From Bacteroidota bacterium (lineage in GTDB: Bacteria > Bacteroidota > Bacteroidia > Bacteroidales > UBA12481): 64,000 nt of DNA. The DNA lies in contig JABHCC010000023.1 of the NCBI GenBank assembly GCA_018669475.1, positions 90,090 to 154,089 on the forward strand, given 5' to 3'. A program made the position numbers and the translations under genes. Of this stretch, positions 53,218-62,741 are shown piece after piece. Every line of letters begins with the position of its first letter. The stretch's first letter is position 1. Below the pieces are notes generated by a model. That model ran no database searches, had not been told where the DNA came from, and saw only the letters and a program-made list of their open reading frames with translations.

Positions 53218-54254
53218 ACTTCCACTTTTTTTATGCGTTCTTCAATATCGTAGCGAAATCGAGAGTTGGCCATTTCCTTTAATAAACGTCGAAGCTCCGG
53301 AAATTTGAAGGGAAAGGAGTAATTTTCCAATATCCATGTAAAATTATCTAGAGCATAGGGTATGCTTTGGAGAAAATGCGTCTTACCTTCAAATAATCCT
53401 CTGAAACCAAAAGCACCCAACGCTTGTAGTTTTCTTATAAGTACAAATCCGGGGTAATACTTTCTGAAGTTGTCTGCATTTATCTCTGGTATTGCTTTCA
53501 GTTGAACCATATAGCGTTCGAAAAGCACCTCTCTCAGATTGGGAGGAATATCAGCTTTCGCATCGAATAAAAGTGATGCAAGGTCGTAGGCCGGGTGTCC
53601 CATACGTCCTCCCTGAAAATCTATAAACCAAACCTTATTATCATGAATCATGATATTTCGCGTTTGGAAATCCCTGTAAAGAAAAAAGTTCTTTTCGGCA
53701 CCATCCAGTACCCTGATCATCTCATCGAAATCATTCTCCAGATTTTGCTCTTTGAAATTCAGGCCGGTAAATTTCAGAAAGTGGTATTTAAAATAGTTCA
53801 GATCCCAGCGCATTGACTGAGCATCGAAAGCCTGTCGGGGGTATGCCAGGGAATAGTTCAGGTTTTGGTGTGCAAGTTTCTGGAAGAAAGGCAGTCCATC
53901 TACGGCTTGATTAAGATATGCCATACAGTCATCATCCTTAACTTCCTGACAATCCTGTAGCTGTGCAAAAAGGGTTTGATCACCAAGATCCTGCTGGAGA
54001 TATATTTGATTATCGAGATCTTCAGCCAGAATCTCAGGAACTGCAAGACCCTGATTTTTAAAATGCCTTGCAAAATAGACAAAGGCTTGGTTCTCTGCGT
54101 CATCAGTATGGTAAGCGCCAATAGCAGATCCTTGATCACTTGTTAGCCTGAAATATGATCTTGATGAACCAGACTGCGGCAAAGGAACAATGGTCCGAAC
54201 CTCGTGGCCGGACCATTGATTATACAAATGCAGGAGTTTACCTTCTGCTTTCAT
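53214..54254 (-). CDS. Aminoglycoside-phosphotransferase-fold sugar kinase, AmgK-like
   Basis: 346 residues. The catalytic loop is LYRDFQTRNIMIHDN and the metal-binding motif WFIDFQGGRMGHPAYDLASLL, both in the pattern of AmgK (anomeric MurNAc/GlcNAc kinase), not of antibiotic kinases. The N-terminal lobe has GSSRSYFRLTS. Kinase plus MurU-like partner would recycle peptidoglycan amino sugars and could bypass de novo UDP-MurNAc synthesis; this follows from known families, not from data here. The start has the context CGGATGAAA. Confidence 0.83.
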   Translation of the reverse strand: MKAEGKLLHLYNQWSGHEVRTIVPLPQSGSSRSYFRLTSDQGSAIGAYHTDDAENQAFVYFARHFKNQGLAVPEILAEDLDNQIYLQQDLGDQTLFAQLQDCQEVKDDDCMAYLNQAVDGLPFFQKLAHQNLNYSLAYPRQAFDAQSMRWDLNYFKYHFLKFTGLNFKEQNLENDFDEMIRVLDGAEKNFFLYRDFQTRNIMIHDNKVWFIDFQGGRMGHPAYDLASLLFDAKADIPPNLREVLFERYMVQLKAIPEINADNFRKYYPGFVLIRKLQALGAFGFRGLFEGKTHFLQSIPYALDNFTWILENYSFPFKFPELRRLLKEMANSRFRYDIEERIKKVEV

Positions 54255-54284
54255 CCGTTAATATTCTTTCAATGATTCCTATTA

Positions 54285-55820
54285 TTATTTGGCAAAGCTC
54301 ACTGCTCTAGTTTCGCGAATTACAGTAACTTTTACCTGACCTGGATAAGTTAATTCATCCTGGATTTTCTTAGCAATATCATATGATAACGATTCGGCAT
54401 CTTTGTCATTTACCTTTTCGCTACCAACTATCACTCTAAGCTCTCGTCCGGCTTGAATAGCATAAGTTTTAACAACTCCCGGATAACTTAATGCCATATT
54501 TTCGAGTCCTTTTAATCGTTTGATGTAAGACTCAACCGCTTCTCTACGGGCTCCGGGACGTGCTCCTGAGATAGCATCACAAACCTGAACTATAGGAGCA
54601 AGAAGAGTAGTCATTTCAACTTCTTCATGGTGCGAACCGATGGCATTACATACATCGGCTTTCTCCTTAAAACGTTCAGCCAGTTTCATTCCCAGAAGGG
54701 CATGAGGTAGTTCAGGTTCATCATCAGCGACTTTTCCAATATCATGTAACAGACCTGCCCGTTTTGCAAGTTTAGAGTTCAAACCAAGTTCAGAAGCCAT
54801 TATTGCACAAAGATTTGCTGCTTCACGTGAATGTTGCAACAGGTTTTGTCCGTATGATGAACGGTATTTCATTTTTCCTACCAAACGAATTAACTCCGGA
54901 TGAAGGCCATGAACTCCCAGATCAATGGTTGTTCTTTTACCTGTCTCAATAATTTCATCTTCAACTTGTTTTTTCACTTTCCCAACCACCTCTTCAATAC
55001 GTGCCGGATGAATACGTCCATCAGTAACGAGCTGGTGAAGGGCCAGGCGTGCTACTTCACGTCGAACAGGATCAAAGGCTGAAAGAATAATTGCTTCAGG
55101 GGTATCATCAACAATAATTTCGACTCCAGTAGCGGCTTCCATAGCGCGAATATTACGTCCTTCACGTCCAATTATCCGACCTTTAATATCGTCATTGTCA
55201 ATATTAAAAACGGTGACTGAGTTTTCAATAGCCTCCTCGGCTGCAACTCGCTGGATGGTATTCAGTACAATTTTTCTTGCTTCTTTATTGGCTGTCATTT
55301 TCGCCTCTTCCATTGCATCGGAGATGAATGAAACAGCCTCTGATTTTGCTTCAGATTTCAGAGATTCGACCAACTGTGATTTCGCTTCAGCAGCTGACAA
55401 ACCTGAAATTGATTCCAGCTGATCAACTGCTTGTTTATGAAACTTATCAAGTTCTTCAGAGCGCTTAGTAACCAAATCCATTTGAGAGGTAAGGTTTGTT
55501 CTTATTGATTCTACCTCTTTCTTCTTACGTTGGTGATCTTCAATTCTCTGGGACATACTCGATTCTCTTTGCTTCAGTCTGTTTTCAATCATCAAAACTC
55601 TACTGTTTTTCTCATTGATGTTTTTTTCATGCTCCGACTTTAGCTGCAAAAATTTCTCCTTTGCTTGTAAGATCTTGTCTTTCTTTATCATCTCAGCCTC
55701 ACTCTCGGCTTCGACCAGTATGTTTTTAGCTTTATTCTTCAGTGTCATTCTACCCATAAAAAAGGCAATACCTCCACCAACAATAAAAGCAATCACTCCA
55801 ATAATTATTTCTGGTATCAT
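54285..55820 (-). CDS. rny: Ribonuclease Y
   Basis: 511 residues from the ATG at 55820 ([17 protein letters not shown]), which starts at the membrane anchor; the longer frame upstream adds 18 non-conserved residues. A coiled-coil region ([20 protein letters not shown] in part) precedes the KH domain ([18 protein letters not shown]) and the HD domain ([27 protein letters not shown]). It is a membrane-bound endoribonuclease that starts mRNA decay. Its position after the 6S RNA gene and zapA is noteworthy. Confidence 0.96.
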   Translation of the reverse strand: MIPEIIIGVIAFIVGGGIAFFMGRMTLKNKAKNILVEAESEAEMIKKDKILQAKEKFLQLKSEHEKNINEKNSRVLMIENRLKQRESSMSQRIEDHQRKKKEVESIRTNLTSQMDLVTKRSEELDKFHKQAVDQLESISGLSAAEAKSQLVESLKSEAKSEAVSFISDAMEEAKMTANKEARKIVLNTIQRVAAEEAIENSVTVFNIDNDDIKGRIIGREGRNIRAMEAATGVEIIVDDTPEAIILSAFDPVRREVARLALHQLVTDGRIHPARIEEVVGKVKKQVEDEIIETGKRTTIDLGVHGLHPELIRLVGKMKYRSSYGQNLLQHSREAANLCAIMASELGLNSKLAKRAGLLHDIGKVADDEPELPHALLGMKLAERFKEKADVCNAIGSHHEEVEMTTLLAPIVQVCDAISGARPGARREAVESYIKRLKGLENMALSYPGVVKTYAIQAGRELRVIVGSEKVNDKDAESLSYDIAKKIQDELTYPGQVKVTVIRETRAVSFAK

Positions 55821-55872
55821 TTGATATTTAGATATGTGAATATATATTAAAATGGGCCTTGCCCAATAGTTC

Positions 55873-56073
55873 AAAAAAAACCCGTATTAATGCCTTTGAT
55901 AGAAAACCCCAATTCTATTAGGGAAGGAGCGGCCAATTATTTCGAACTTCCACTGGTTTCCGAAGAAACTCCACCGACGAATCGGCTTATTGAGGCCTGT
56001 TCTAGATAACTATGAGCTTAGCTCCTATTTTTAAAGTGTTGAGTTTTACAAATAAACAAAGGATTAATACGGG
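55873..56073 (-). ncRNA. ssrS: 6S RNA
   Basis: A rod-like RNA of about 193-200 nt. The ends close by a long stem: CCCGTATTAAT (56063-56073) with ATTAATACGGG (55881-55891), then a one-base bulge and CCTTTG with CAAAGG, followed by a run of eight U's. GGAGC (near 56018) can pair with GCTCC (near 55926), leaving an open central region, and the tip has UUCG tetraloop hairpins (GTTTCTTCGGAAAC and CCGATTCGTCGG). Size, long terminal stem and placement directly after zapA are those of 6S RNA, which binds sigma-70-type RNA polymerase as an open-promoter mimic. No exact Bacteroidota promoter box was found just upstream, so it may be processed from the zapA transcript. Confidence 0.82.
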
Positions 56074-56096
56074 CAGTATTTTTATGCAAAGAACGC

Positions 56097-56387
56097 TTAC
56101 TCTTTTTTAACAAATGCTTCAAGTTCATCAGTCAGCTCCTCTATAGCAGACACTACTGGTCTCTCATCAATCTTCTCCTCCAAATCCAACTCCTTAAGCA
56201 CAAATTGTAACGCAGCCATAGATAAAAAATCCTGATTGTCTTTATCTTTATATCGCAGTTTATATTGTGCTACCTTGTCATTTATCAACTTTGCTGCTTT
56301 CCGAAACCTCTCCTCATCCTTTCGCTCAATTAATAGTGGATAGTAGCGCCCAACAATTTGCAATTTAATGTGGAATTTACCATCCAT
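56097..56387 (-). CDS. zapA: Cell division protein ZapA
   Basis: 96 residues. KLQIVGRYYPLLIERKDEERFR and the helical segment that follows (AKLINDKVAQYK, then FLSMAALQFVLKEL) match ZapA, which binds and bundles FtsZ at the division ring. The zapA-6S RNA order is shared with distant bacteria. A small coiled-coil gene precedes it by 6 bases. Confidence 0.88.
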   Translation of the reverse strand: MDGKFHIKLQIVGRYYPLLIERKDEERFRKAAKLINDKVAQYKLRYKDKDNQDFLSMAALQFVLKELDLEEKIDERPVVSAIEELTDELEAFVKKE

Positions 56388-56393
56388 ATCCAG

Positions 56394-56687
56394 CTATCTG
56401 TTCAAAAGAGCAATACAATCATCTATCTCCCGCACTATCTTGTTAATCTCAGCCTTGGCCTCTTGATTATCATTATCATTAGCCAAAACACCTGTGGCTA
56501 CCTTAGCCGTATTGTACTGTTGCTCTAATCTTTCAATTCTTATTTTTTTTTCGTCTACCTGCTCACGCAGATCCTGATTCTCTATGATCACTGTGCCGAA
56601 CTCATTTTTTAATGCTGAGTATTTCGCCATCAACAAGTGAACCTGGCTTTTTAATCTCCGAATCAGATCCTCCTGTTCACCAGTCAT
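56394..56687 (-). CDS. Small coiled-coil protein upstream of zapA
   Basis: 97 residues, almost entirely heptad-patterned helix (LIRRLKSQVHLLMAKYSALK, then LREQVDEKKIRIERLEQQ). It has no signal peptide. The size and structure recall ZapB-type or similar division-associated coiled coils, and it is co-transcribed with zapA, but no diagnostic motif proves this. Confidence 0.8.
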   Translation of the reverse strand: MTGEQEDLIRRLKSQVHLLMAKYSALKNEFGTVIIENQDLREQVDEKKIRIERLEQQYNTAKVATGVLANDNDNQEAKAEINKIVREIDDCIALLNR

Positions 56688-56739
56688 GATCTATTTTTAA
56701 AACAAAAATACGATTCCTGAAGTTCAAATCAAAATTTTA

Positions 56740-56747
56740 TAAATTTG
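56740..56747 (+). promoter_or_regulatory. Promoter -7 box for the M23 peptidase gene
   Basis: TAAATTTG fits TAnnTTTG. Counting 7 bases downstream puts the transcript start on the ATG at 56754 itself, so the message may be leaderless. It covers the TTG at 56745, excluding that codon as start. Confidence 0.5.
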
Positions 56748-56753
56748 CACCCC

Positions 56754-58487
56754 ATGACAATAATAAGCAGGCTAAGCCCATTTTTATTGTGTTTGCTACT
56801 CCTGGTGTCAAATTTAAGTCATTTGAATGGCCAGGAATTAAAAACGGTAAACTTCAGATCTCCTCTGGACATTCCATTGTTCTTATCGGGGAATTTTGGA
56901 GAGATCAGGAGCAACCATTTTCATTCAGGCCTGGATTTCAAGACGAAAGGTCAAAGTGGATTATCTGTTCATGCAATTGAAAGGGGATTCGTAAGTCGCA
57001 TAAAAGTCGAACCTGGCGGATATGGAAAGGCCATATATATTCAGCATCCGAATGGATATTCGAGTTTGTATGGTCATTTGATGGATTTCAGGAACGACCT
57101 TGCTGAATATGTCAAATCATCTCAATATCAGAGGGAAAGTTTTTCTGTTGATTTATATCCAAAACCTGGTCAATTCTCTGTTGAGCCAGGTGACTACATT
57201 GCTCTTTCAGGAAATACAGGCAGTTCTCAGGCTCCACATCTTCATTTCGAAATCAGGGATAGTCAAACCCAGAATCCAGTTAATCCCCTGCTCTTCCCTT
57301 TTGAAGTTTATGACTCAAGAGCCCCTCAAATAAAATCACTTTACATTTACAGCTTAACCGGAAGAAAAGACCTGAAAGAGCCTTTACAAATTTCATTGAG
57401 TGGCAGTAATGGAACTTACAAACCTTCAGGCAAGCAAATCTGGCCAATTGATATTGTAAGCGGAATCGGTGTTGAAACAATTGATTTTCTGGATAATAGC
57501 AGTAATAAGTGTGGTATCTATGAATTAAAAATTTTCTTTGATGACGGGCTTATTTTCAGCAGTAAAATGGATGAATTCTCGTTTTCTGAAAGCAAATACA
57601 TAAACAGCCTTATTGATTACAGGATTTATGATGAAAACCGGAAGCAGGTATTAAAAGCATTTATTGAGCCAAATAATTCTTTAAGCATATATCAATATGC
57701 CAGTAACCAGGGAAAAATACAGATTCAGGATACTTTGATTCATGAGATCAGAGTACAAATAAATGATGTTCATTTGAATAAATCTGAAGCCAAAATAATG
57801 GTCAGGCTTAATCCCGGAGAATTTGACGAATTTACTGTAGCGCTTCCCTACTATTCAAACTTTTTTAGCTTTTCTGAAAAGAACCATTTTGAAGAAAAGA
57901 ACATCCTGCTTGAATTCCCACAGAACTCTTTTTATGACAATGTGTTTTTCTATTATGAATCCGACAGTATTCCGCCAGGAGCTTTTTCCAGGATTCACCG
58001 TTTACATGACTCTTCAGTACCTTTGCACAGATCATTCAAACTGTCAATAAAGCCAGATAGTCTTCCCGATCACCTCAAACCATACGCCATTATAGCAAGA
58101 GTAAGTGAAGCAGGAGAATATCATCCGGCAGGAGGATATTGGGAAGAAGATTATCTTGTAACAAAATCAGGTTCGTTTGGTGATTTTACTGTGTGTATTG
58201 ATAGCATACCTCCGAGTATTCAGTACACGGGTAACTTGAAAAATGAGGTTTTAAGAGCCGGAAATAGTATTACTTTTACTATTGAGGATGATTTCTCCGG
58301 AATCAAGTCTTTCAGAGGAACACTGGATGGTAAATGGATACTTTTCGATTGGGATCCAAAGACATCCACATTAAAACATAAAACTGATAAAGCATTATTA
58401 CCTCGAGGCACACAAAAAGAGCTGATTTTAAGAGTATTGGATCGACTTGGTAACATAGCAGAATTTAAGAAAACAGTTACCCGATAA
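56754..58487 (+). CDS. M23-family peptidase (LytM domain), exported
   Basis: 577 residues from the ATG at 56754. A signal peptide (LSPFLLCLLLLVSNLSHLNG) is followed almost at once by an M23 domain: SNHFHSGLDFKT supplies the first zinc ligands and APHLHFEIRD the last histidine pair, with GYSSLYGHLMDF between. The remaining 380 residues form several beta-sandwich-like segments of unknown role. The enzyme class cleaves peptide cross-links of peptidoglycan. All zinc ligands are present, so it should be active. Confidence 0.92.
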   Translation: MTIISRLSPFLLCLLLLVSNLSHLNGQELKTVNFRSPLDIPLFLSGNFGEIRSNHFHSGLDFKTKGQSGLSVHAIERGFVSRIKVEPGGYGKAIYIQHPNGYSSLYGHLMDFRNDLAEYVKSSQYQRESFSVDLYPKPGQFSVEPGDYIALSGNTGSSQAPHLHFEIRDSQTQNPVNPLLFPFEVYDSRAPQIKSLYIYSLTGRKDLKEPLQISLSGSNGTYKPSGKQIWPIDIVSGIGVETIDFLDNSSNKCGIYELKIFFDDGLIFSSKMDEFSFSESKYINSLIDYRIYDENRKQVLKAFIEPNNSLSIYQYASNQGKIQIQDTLIHEIRVQINDVHLNKSEAKIMVRLNPGEFDEFTVALPYYSNFFSFSEKNHFEEKNILLEFPQNSFYDNVFFYYESDSIPPGAFSRIHRLHDSSVPLHRSFKLSIKPDSLPDHLKPYAIIARVSEAGEYHPAGGYWEEDYLVTKSGSFGDFTVCIDSIPPSIQYTGNLKNEVLRAGNSITFTIEDDFSGIKSFRGTLDGKWILFDWDPKTSTLKHKTDKALLPRGTQKELILRVLDRLGNIAEFKKTVTR

Positions 58488-58534
58488 ATGGTAACAACAC
58501 AATAATTACTATAAGCAAAAACATATTTTATATT

Positions 58535-60184
58535 ATGCAAAAAACATTCTTATTGACCTTGACAGTGCTGATTCTGGCCTCAACGGCCGGATGGTCATGC
58601 ACCAATTTTTTAGTCTCAAAGGGGGCCTCAGCAGATGGCTCAACTATGATTACTTATGCAGCTGACTCTCACGTCCTGTATGGAGAGTTGTATCATTGGC
58701 CGGCCGCAAAATGGCCAGCAGGAACCATGCTGGATGTTCATGAATGGGATACAGGAAAGTATTTGGGCAAAATTCCGCAGATCTCAAAAACTTATTCAGT
58801 TGTTGGAAATATGAATGAGCATCAGCTGGCTATTGGCGAAACAACATATGGAGGACGCTCTGAACTGAGAAACCCTGATGGCATTATTGATTACGGAAGT
58901 TTGATTTACATCACTCTTCAAAGGGCAAAAACTGCCCGGGAAGCAATCACCACCATGGTTGATCTCTGTGAAAAATATGGCTATTACTCCTCAGGAGAAT
59001 CTTTTTCTATTTCTGATCCTGATGAAGTATGGATAATGGAAATTATTGGCAAAGGTCCTGGTGTAAAAGGCATTTTATGGGTTGCCCGACGTGTACCTGA
59101 TGGATATATAAGCGCCCATGCTAACCAGGCCAGGATTACCACTTTCCCACAAGATGACAAAGAGAACTGCCTGTTTGGCGACGATTTGATCAGTTTTGCT
59201 AAAGACCAGGGCTGGTATGATGGAGAAGATAAGAATTTCTCATTCCGCGACACCTATGCTCCACTGGCTTTTGGGGGATTAAGATATTGTGAAGCCAGAG
59301 TATGGGCATTTTTCAACAAGGTCAGTAATAAAATGAAAAAACATCTGGATTATGCCATGGGAATAGATGCCAGCAATCCAATGCCTTTGTTCATAAAGCC
59401 TGATAGAAAATTAACAGCCCAGGATTTGATGGAGTTCATGGGAGACCATTATGAAGGCACACCTATGGATATGACAACAGACTTGGGTGCCGGTCCTTTT
59501 CAGATCCCTTATCGCTGGAGACCACTTACCTGGGAAGCTAATGGCACTACTTATTGCAATGAGAGAGCCATTGCAACTCAGCAAACAGGCTTTTCTTTCG
59601 TAGCTCAATCGCGTTCATGGTTACCCAACCCAATCGGTGGAATTATCTGGTTTGGCATGGACGATGCAGCAACAACTGTTTATGTACCTATGTATTGTGG
59701 AATTCTTGATGTTCCTGATAGTTTCAGAGAAGGTAATGGTGATTTGCTGGTTTATTCTGATGATGCAGCATTCTGGGCTTTCAACAGGGTAGCAAACATG
59801 TGTTACTTACGTTACAATTATATGGTTGAGGATGTCAAAAAAGTTCAGGGGGAGATGACTGAAAAATATGCTACAAACACTCCTGCAATAGATAAAGCTG
59901 CTCAGGTATTGTACAGTCAGGATCCTCAGCTGGCACGAGAATTCCTCACTGGCTATTGTCAGCAGATAGCTGATGCCATTACCGATCAATGGAAAGATCT
60001 GAGCAATTATCTCCTTGTAAAATATATGGATGGCAACATCAAGAAGGAAAAAGATGGTAAATTTCTTGATAATGGCACCGGTGTAGCTGTGTCACCTGAC
60101 CAACCAGGCTACAGCAAGGCATGGAAAGAAGCAGTTGCCCGTGACGCTGGTAAGAAACTTAAAGTGGTAGAAACCAAGAAGTAG
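58535..60184 (+). CDS. C69-family peptidase (dipeptidase), exported
   Basis: 549 residues. After a signal peptide (FLLTLTVLILASTAGWS) the mature protein would begin with the nucleophile cysteine of CTNFLVSKGASADGST, as required for an N-terminal-nucleophile hydrolase. HQLAIGETTYGGR, FSISDPDEVWIMEIIG and ANQARITTF are further family motifs. C69 enzymes cleave dipeptides or short peptides; here the location would be periplasmic. It is followed by a weak hairpin. Confidence 0.93.
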   Translation: MQKTFLLTLTVLILASTAGWSCTNFLVSKGASADGSTMITYAADSHVLYGELYHWPAAKWPAGTMLDVHEWDTGKYLGKIPQISKTYSVVGNMNEHQLAIGETTYGGRSELRNPDGIIDYGSLIYITLQRAKTAREAITTMVDLCEKYGYYSSGESFSISDPDEVWIMEIIGKGPGVKGILWVARRVPDGYISAHANQARITTFPQDDKENCLFGDDLISFAKDQGWYDGEDKNFSFRDTYAPLAFGGLRYCEARVWAFFNKVSNKMKKHLDYAMGIDASNPMPLFIKPDRKLTAQDLMEFMGDHYEGTPMDMTTDLGAGPFQIPYRWRPLTWEANGTTYCNERAIATQQTGFSFVAQSRSWLPNPIGGIIWFGMDDAATTVYVPMYCGILDVPDSFREGNGDLLVYSDDAAFWAFNRVANMCYLRYNYMVEDVKKVQGEMTEKYATNTPAIDKAAQVLYSQDPQLAREFLTGYCQQIADAITDQWKDLSNYLLVKYMDGNIKKEKDGKFLDNGTGVAVSPDQPGYSKAWKEAVARDAGKKLKVVETKK

Positions 60185-60185
60185 A

Positions 60186-60206
60186 AAAGGCTTTTTATAA
60201 GCCTTT
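60186..60206 (+). terminator. Weak hairpin after the C69 gene
   Basis: A stem AAAGGCTT / AAGCCTTT (60186-60193 and 60199-60206) right after the stop codon, without a T-tract behind it. Probably a weak terminator or mRNA-end stabiliser. Confidence 0.4.
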
Positions 60207-60271
60207 AGCGTTATTAACAAGTGCATGTTAAAAAGGAGTTTAAGCCACTCGGAATACTGAAATATTTTTCG

Positions 60272-60279
60272 TATGTTTG
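60272..60279 (+). promoter_or_regulatory. Promoter -7 box for rplS
   Basis: TATGTTTG fits TAnnTTTG and predicts a leader of about 32 bases. It contains the ATG at 60273, which therefore is not the rplS start. Confidence 0.55.
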
Positions 60280-60317
60280 CACCCAATTTTCTCAACAACG
60301 ATAAAGCGATTGCAGAA

Positions 60318-60671
60318 ATGGACTTAATTAAGATAGCAGAAGAAGTATTTGCCGTAAAAAACGAATTCCCTCAGTTCAAAGCAGGTGATACCATTACGGT
60401 GCATTATAAGATTAAAGAAGGTGACAAGGAAAGAATCCAGATGTTCAGGGGTGTTGTAATCCAAAGAAAAGGCACAGACTCCAGTGAAACTTTCACCGTA
60501 AGAAAAATGTCAGGAAGTATTGGCGTAGAAAGGATTTTTCCATTGCGATCTCCTTTCATTGACAAAATTGAAATTAATAAACATGGTCGCGTTCGTCGTG
60601 CCAGAATTTATTATTTACGTGGCTTAACTGGTAAGAAAGCCCGTATTAAGGAAAAAAGATTCAAAGCTTAA
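60318..60671 (+). CDS. rplS: 50S ribosomal protein L19
   Basis: 117 residues from the ATG at 60318 ([11 protein letters not shown]), the usual length for L19; the longer frame starts inside the promoter box. [48 protein letters not shown] and [18 protein letters not shown] match the family throughout. It sits at the subunit interface. It is transcribed alone here, apart from trmD. Confidence 0.97.
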   Translation: MDLIKIAEEVFAVKNEFPQFKAGDTITVHYKIKEGDKERIQMFRGVVIQRKGTDSSETFTVRKMSGSIGVERIFPLRSPFIDKIEINKHGRVRRARIYYLRGLTGKKARIKEKRFKA

Positions 60672-60700
60672 TGAAATTATAGGAATTATACAATTCATAA

Positions 60701-60730
60701 AAAGGATGCTTAATCGGCATCCTTTTTTTT
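60701..60730. terminator. Bidirectional terminator between rplS and the GNAT gene
   Basis: A perfect 9-bp stem AAAGGATGC / GCATCCTTT (60701-60709 and 60717-60725) with a T-tract to the right and an A-run to the left, so it can end both converging transcripts. The stop codon of the GNAT gene lies in its loop. Confidence 0.85.
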
Positions 60731-61159
60731 TGGCTCTCGAATTATGAAAACTACATAGTCACCCAATTCCTGAAAACCATATCGGCAATACAATGCTTTT
60801 GCAATTTCGTTTGAACGGTGTACTTCCAGTTTAATTTGTAAGCCAATGTCTTCCATCCATGACATTGATTCTCTCATCAGTAAATGACTCAAACCCCTTC
60901 CCTGGTATTCAGGATCAATGGCAAAATGATGTAAGAACATTCTCCGGCCATCCTGGGTCATCCAGGAACTGCCGATAATAAGGTCTGCATCATCAGTCAG
61001 CACCAAAAGTTTTCCGCCTTTTGCTATAGTTTCATTAATAATCGGCAGGTCATCACCTCGCTCAAGCCCTCCCATTCCGGTTTTCTCCCAAAGTGACAAA
61101 ACTGCCAGATAATCATCCGCATCAAAATCTCTTACCATGATAGTGTACTCAAGGAACAA
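60710..61159 (-). CDS. GNAT-family acetyltransferase
   Basis: 149 residues. FAIDPEYQGRGLSHLLMRESM contains the acetyl-CoA binding Q/RxxGxG/A motif, and LEVHRSNEIAKALYCRYGFQEL is the usual C-terminal helix-strand. The acceptor is unknown. The ATG at 61138 (MVRDFDADDY) is an alternative start. The final codons are part of the terminator hairpin shared with rplS. It follows the NfeD gene by 6 bases and is probably co-transcribed with it. Confidence 0.88.
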   Translation of the reverse strand: MFLEYTIMVRDFDADDYLAVLSLWEKTGMGGLERGDDLPIINETIAKGGKLLVLTDDADLIIGSSWMTQDGRRMFLHHFAIDPEYQGRGLSHLLMRESMSWMEDIGLQIKLEVHRSNEIAKALYCRYGFQELGDYVVFIIREPKKKDAD

Positions 61160-61165
61160 GTTCCT

Positions 61166-62602
61166 CTAAACTTTCCTAACATATAACTGGGTAGTTTCCT
61201 GCCGGATTACTTTTATGTTCGAACCCTTCTCTATCCATGAGGATTCAGCAACCGCATCATACACTTCGCCCTCTATCATTACTTTACCTGAAGGTCTCAG
61301 AATCGAATATGCTTCGCCGGTTTTTCCCACCAGCTCTTTGATACTAAGTGGCACGCTAACATAACCGTCACCTTTTTTCTGATCTGCCTGCAAAGAAAGG
61401 AACTTGAAGGGCGTTGATGTTAACAGCTTCTGACCCGCCCATATCGACAGAATTAAGGAGAGAAAGAAAAAGAAAATAACAAAGGCAAATGCACGGAATA
61501 ACTCAATGAAACTAACATTACTAAAATCAAATACCACATTGCCAACCATGCTCAGTGCGAGTCCGGATACCATTAATGTTATACCACTAACCCCGGCAAC
61601 CCCAAATCCGGGAATCGCAAAAATCTCAACCAGTACAAGAATTACTCCTGCTACAAAAATCAATACTTCCCAATTCGCAGCCAAACCCTCAAGATAAAGC
61701 GGGGCAAAATACAATAGGCCAGCTATAACGGAGGCAATAATAGGAAAGCCAACCCCCGGAGTTTGTAATTCAAAATATATGCCTCCAACTATTACTAATA
61801 TTAGTATACCCTGCAAAGCCGGGCTAAGCAGTATATTTATCAGGCGATCAAGAGTAGTTTGCTTATATGACTTCAGTTCGTACTTATTAATACCAGCATT
61901 TTTAATCACCTCTTCCATACTATTTGCCTGCCCTTCACAAAAACCCCAATTCATTGCTTCTGCCGGAGTAAATGTCAAAACTTTTCCGGTATCAGAAACA
62001 AACTCGACAAACAAGGTCGGATCAACCATAGCTTCAGCGATTGCCGGATTACGTCTCCATGTGTATTTCACCTCACCATTGATAAGAACCGTGTCCTTCC
62101 CTTTGGCTTCGGCGGTTGACCGCATTGTTGACCGCATATATGACTGATATTTATCAGGCTGCTGCTCCCCTGTTTGGTTAACTACGGTAGCGGCACCCAT
62201 ATTCCCGCCCGGGCGCATAAAAATACTGTCACAGGCAATAGAAATTAATGCACCGGCTGATGCAGCGTTATTATCAATAAATATCCAGTACGGAATCTCA
62301 CTATTGAGAATCTTGGTTCTGATACTATCAGCCATATCCACAAGACCACCATAAGTATTCATGTGAATAAGAATCAGCTCAGCCCCCCAATCTTCAGCTT
62401 CCTCCTGAGCACGCTGGGTTAGTCTCCACAGACCCTTATCAACCATCTGCTTCATTTCAAAAGAATATATCTTCAGGGTATCATCATCTTGCAAATCCTG
62501 ATTTGATCCGAAACAAGTGGATGTGCTCAGGAAAGAAGATATAAGAAACGGAAGGATTACTCCAACAACTACAAGAACTTTATTTGATTTCACGATATTC
62601 AA
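61166..62602 (-). CDS. Long NfeD protein with ClpP-class serine protease domain
   Basis: 478 residues. An N-terminal signal segment precedes a ClpP-like domain with AELILIHMNTYGGLVDMADS and the nucleophile serine in NNAASAGALISIA. Three to four membrane helices follow (LILVIVGGIYFELQTPG; SVIAGLLYFAPLYLEG; ILVLVEIFAIPGFG), then an OB-fold NfeD domain (LVGKTGEAYSILRPSGKV). Long NfeD proteins (NfeD1b, archaeal 1510-N type) cleave hydrophobic C-termini of membrane proteins and usually pair with a stomatin; no stomatin gene is within view. Confidence 0.92.
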   Translation of the reverse strand: MNIVKSNKVLVVVGVILPFLISSFLSTSTCFGSNQDLQDDDTLKIYSFEMKQMVDKGLWRLTQRAQEEAEDWGAELILIHMNTYGGLVDMADSIRTKILNSEIPYWIFIDNNAASAGALISIACDSIFMRPGGNMGAATVVNQTGEQQPDKYQSYMRSTMRSTAEAKGKDTVLINGEVKYTWRRNPAIAEAMVDPTLFVEFVSDTGKVLTFTPAEAMNWGFCEGQANSMEEVIKNAGINKYELKSYKQTTLDRLINILLSPALQGILILVIVGGIYFELQTPGVGFPIIASVIAGLLYFAPLYLEGLAANWEVLIFVAGVILVLVEIFAIPGFGVAGVSGITLMVSGLALSMVGNVVFDFSNVSFIELFRAFAFVIFFFFLSLILSIWAGQKLLTSTPFKFLSLQADQKKGDGYVSVPLSIKELVGKTGEAYSILRPSGKVMIEGEVYDAVAESSWIEKGSNIKVIRQETTQLYVRKV

Positions 62603-62702
62603 TTTTTATGAACTAAAAATATAAAATAATTGTCGTTATAAATCATTCTAATGCAATCTGTTTATCCTGCTCAATAGTTTTCTGTGATATTTTCTTTCAA
62701 TT

Positions 62703-62735
62703 ATCTGACGGGAAGAGATAAGCATCAGACGGGAA
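62703..62735 (+). promoter_or_regulatory. Two 12-bp direct repeats upstream of the NosR-like gene
   Basis: ATCTGACGGGAA (62703-62714) and ATCAGACGGGAA (62724-62735) differ at one base and are exactly 21 bp apart, two helical turns. The second ends 6 bases before the -7 box. Tandem activator sites are the likely meaning. Confidence 0.45.
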
Positions 62736-62741
62736 AAAATG

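Noticed and set aside
60273..60317. Longer start for L19
   Set aside because: The ATG lies inside a TATGTTTG promoter box, and L19 normally starts at the later Met.
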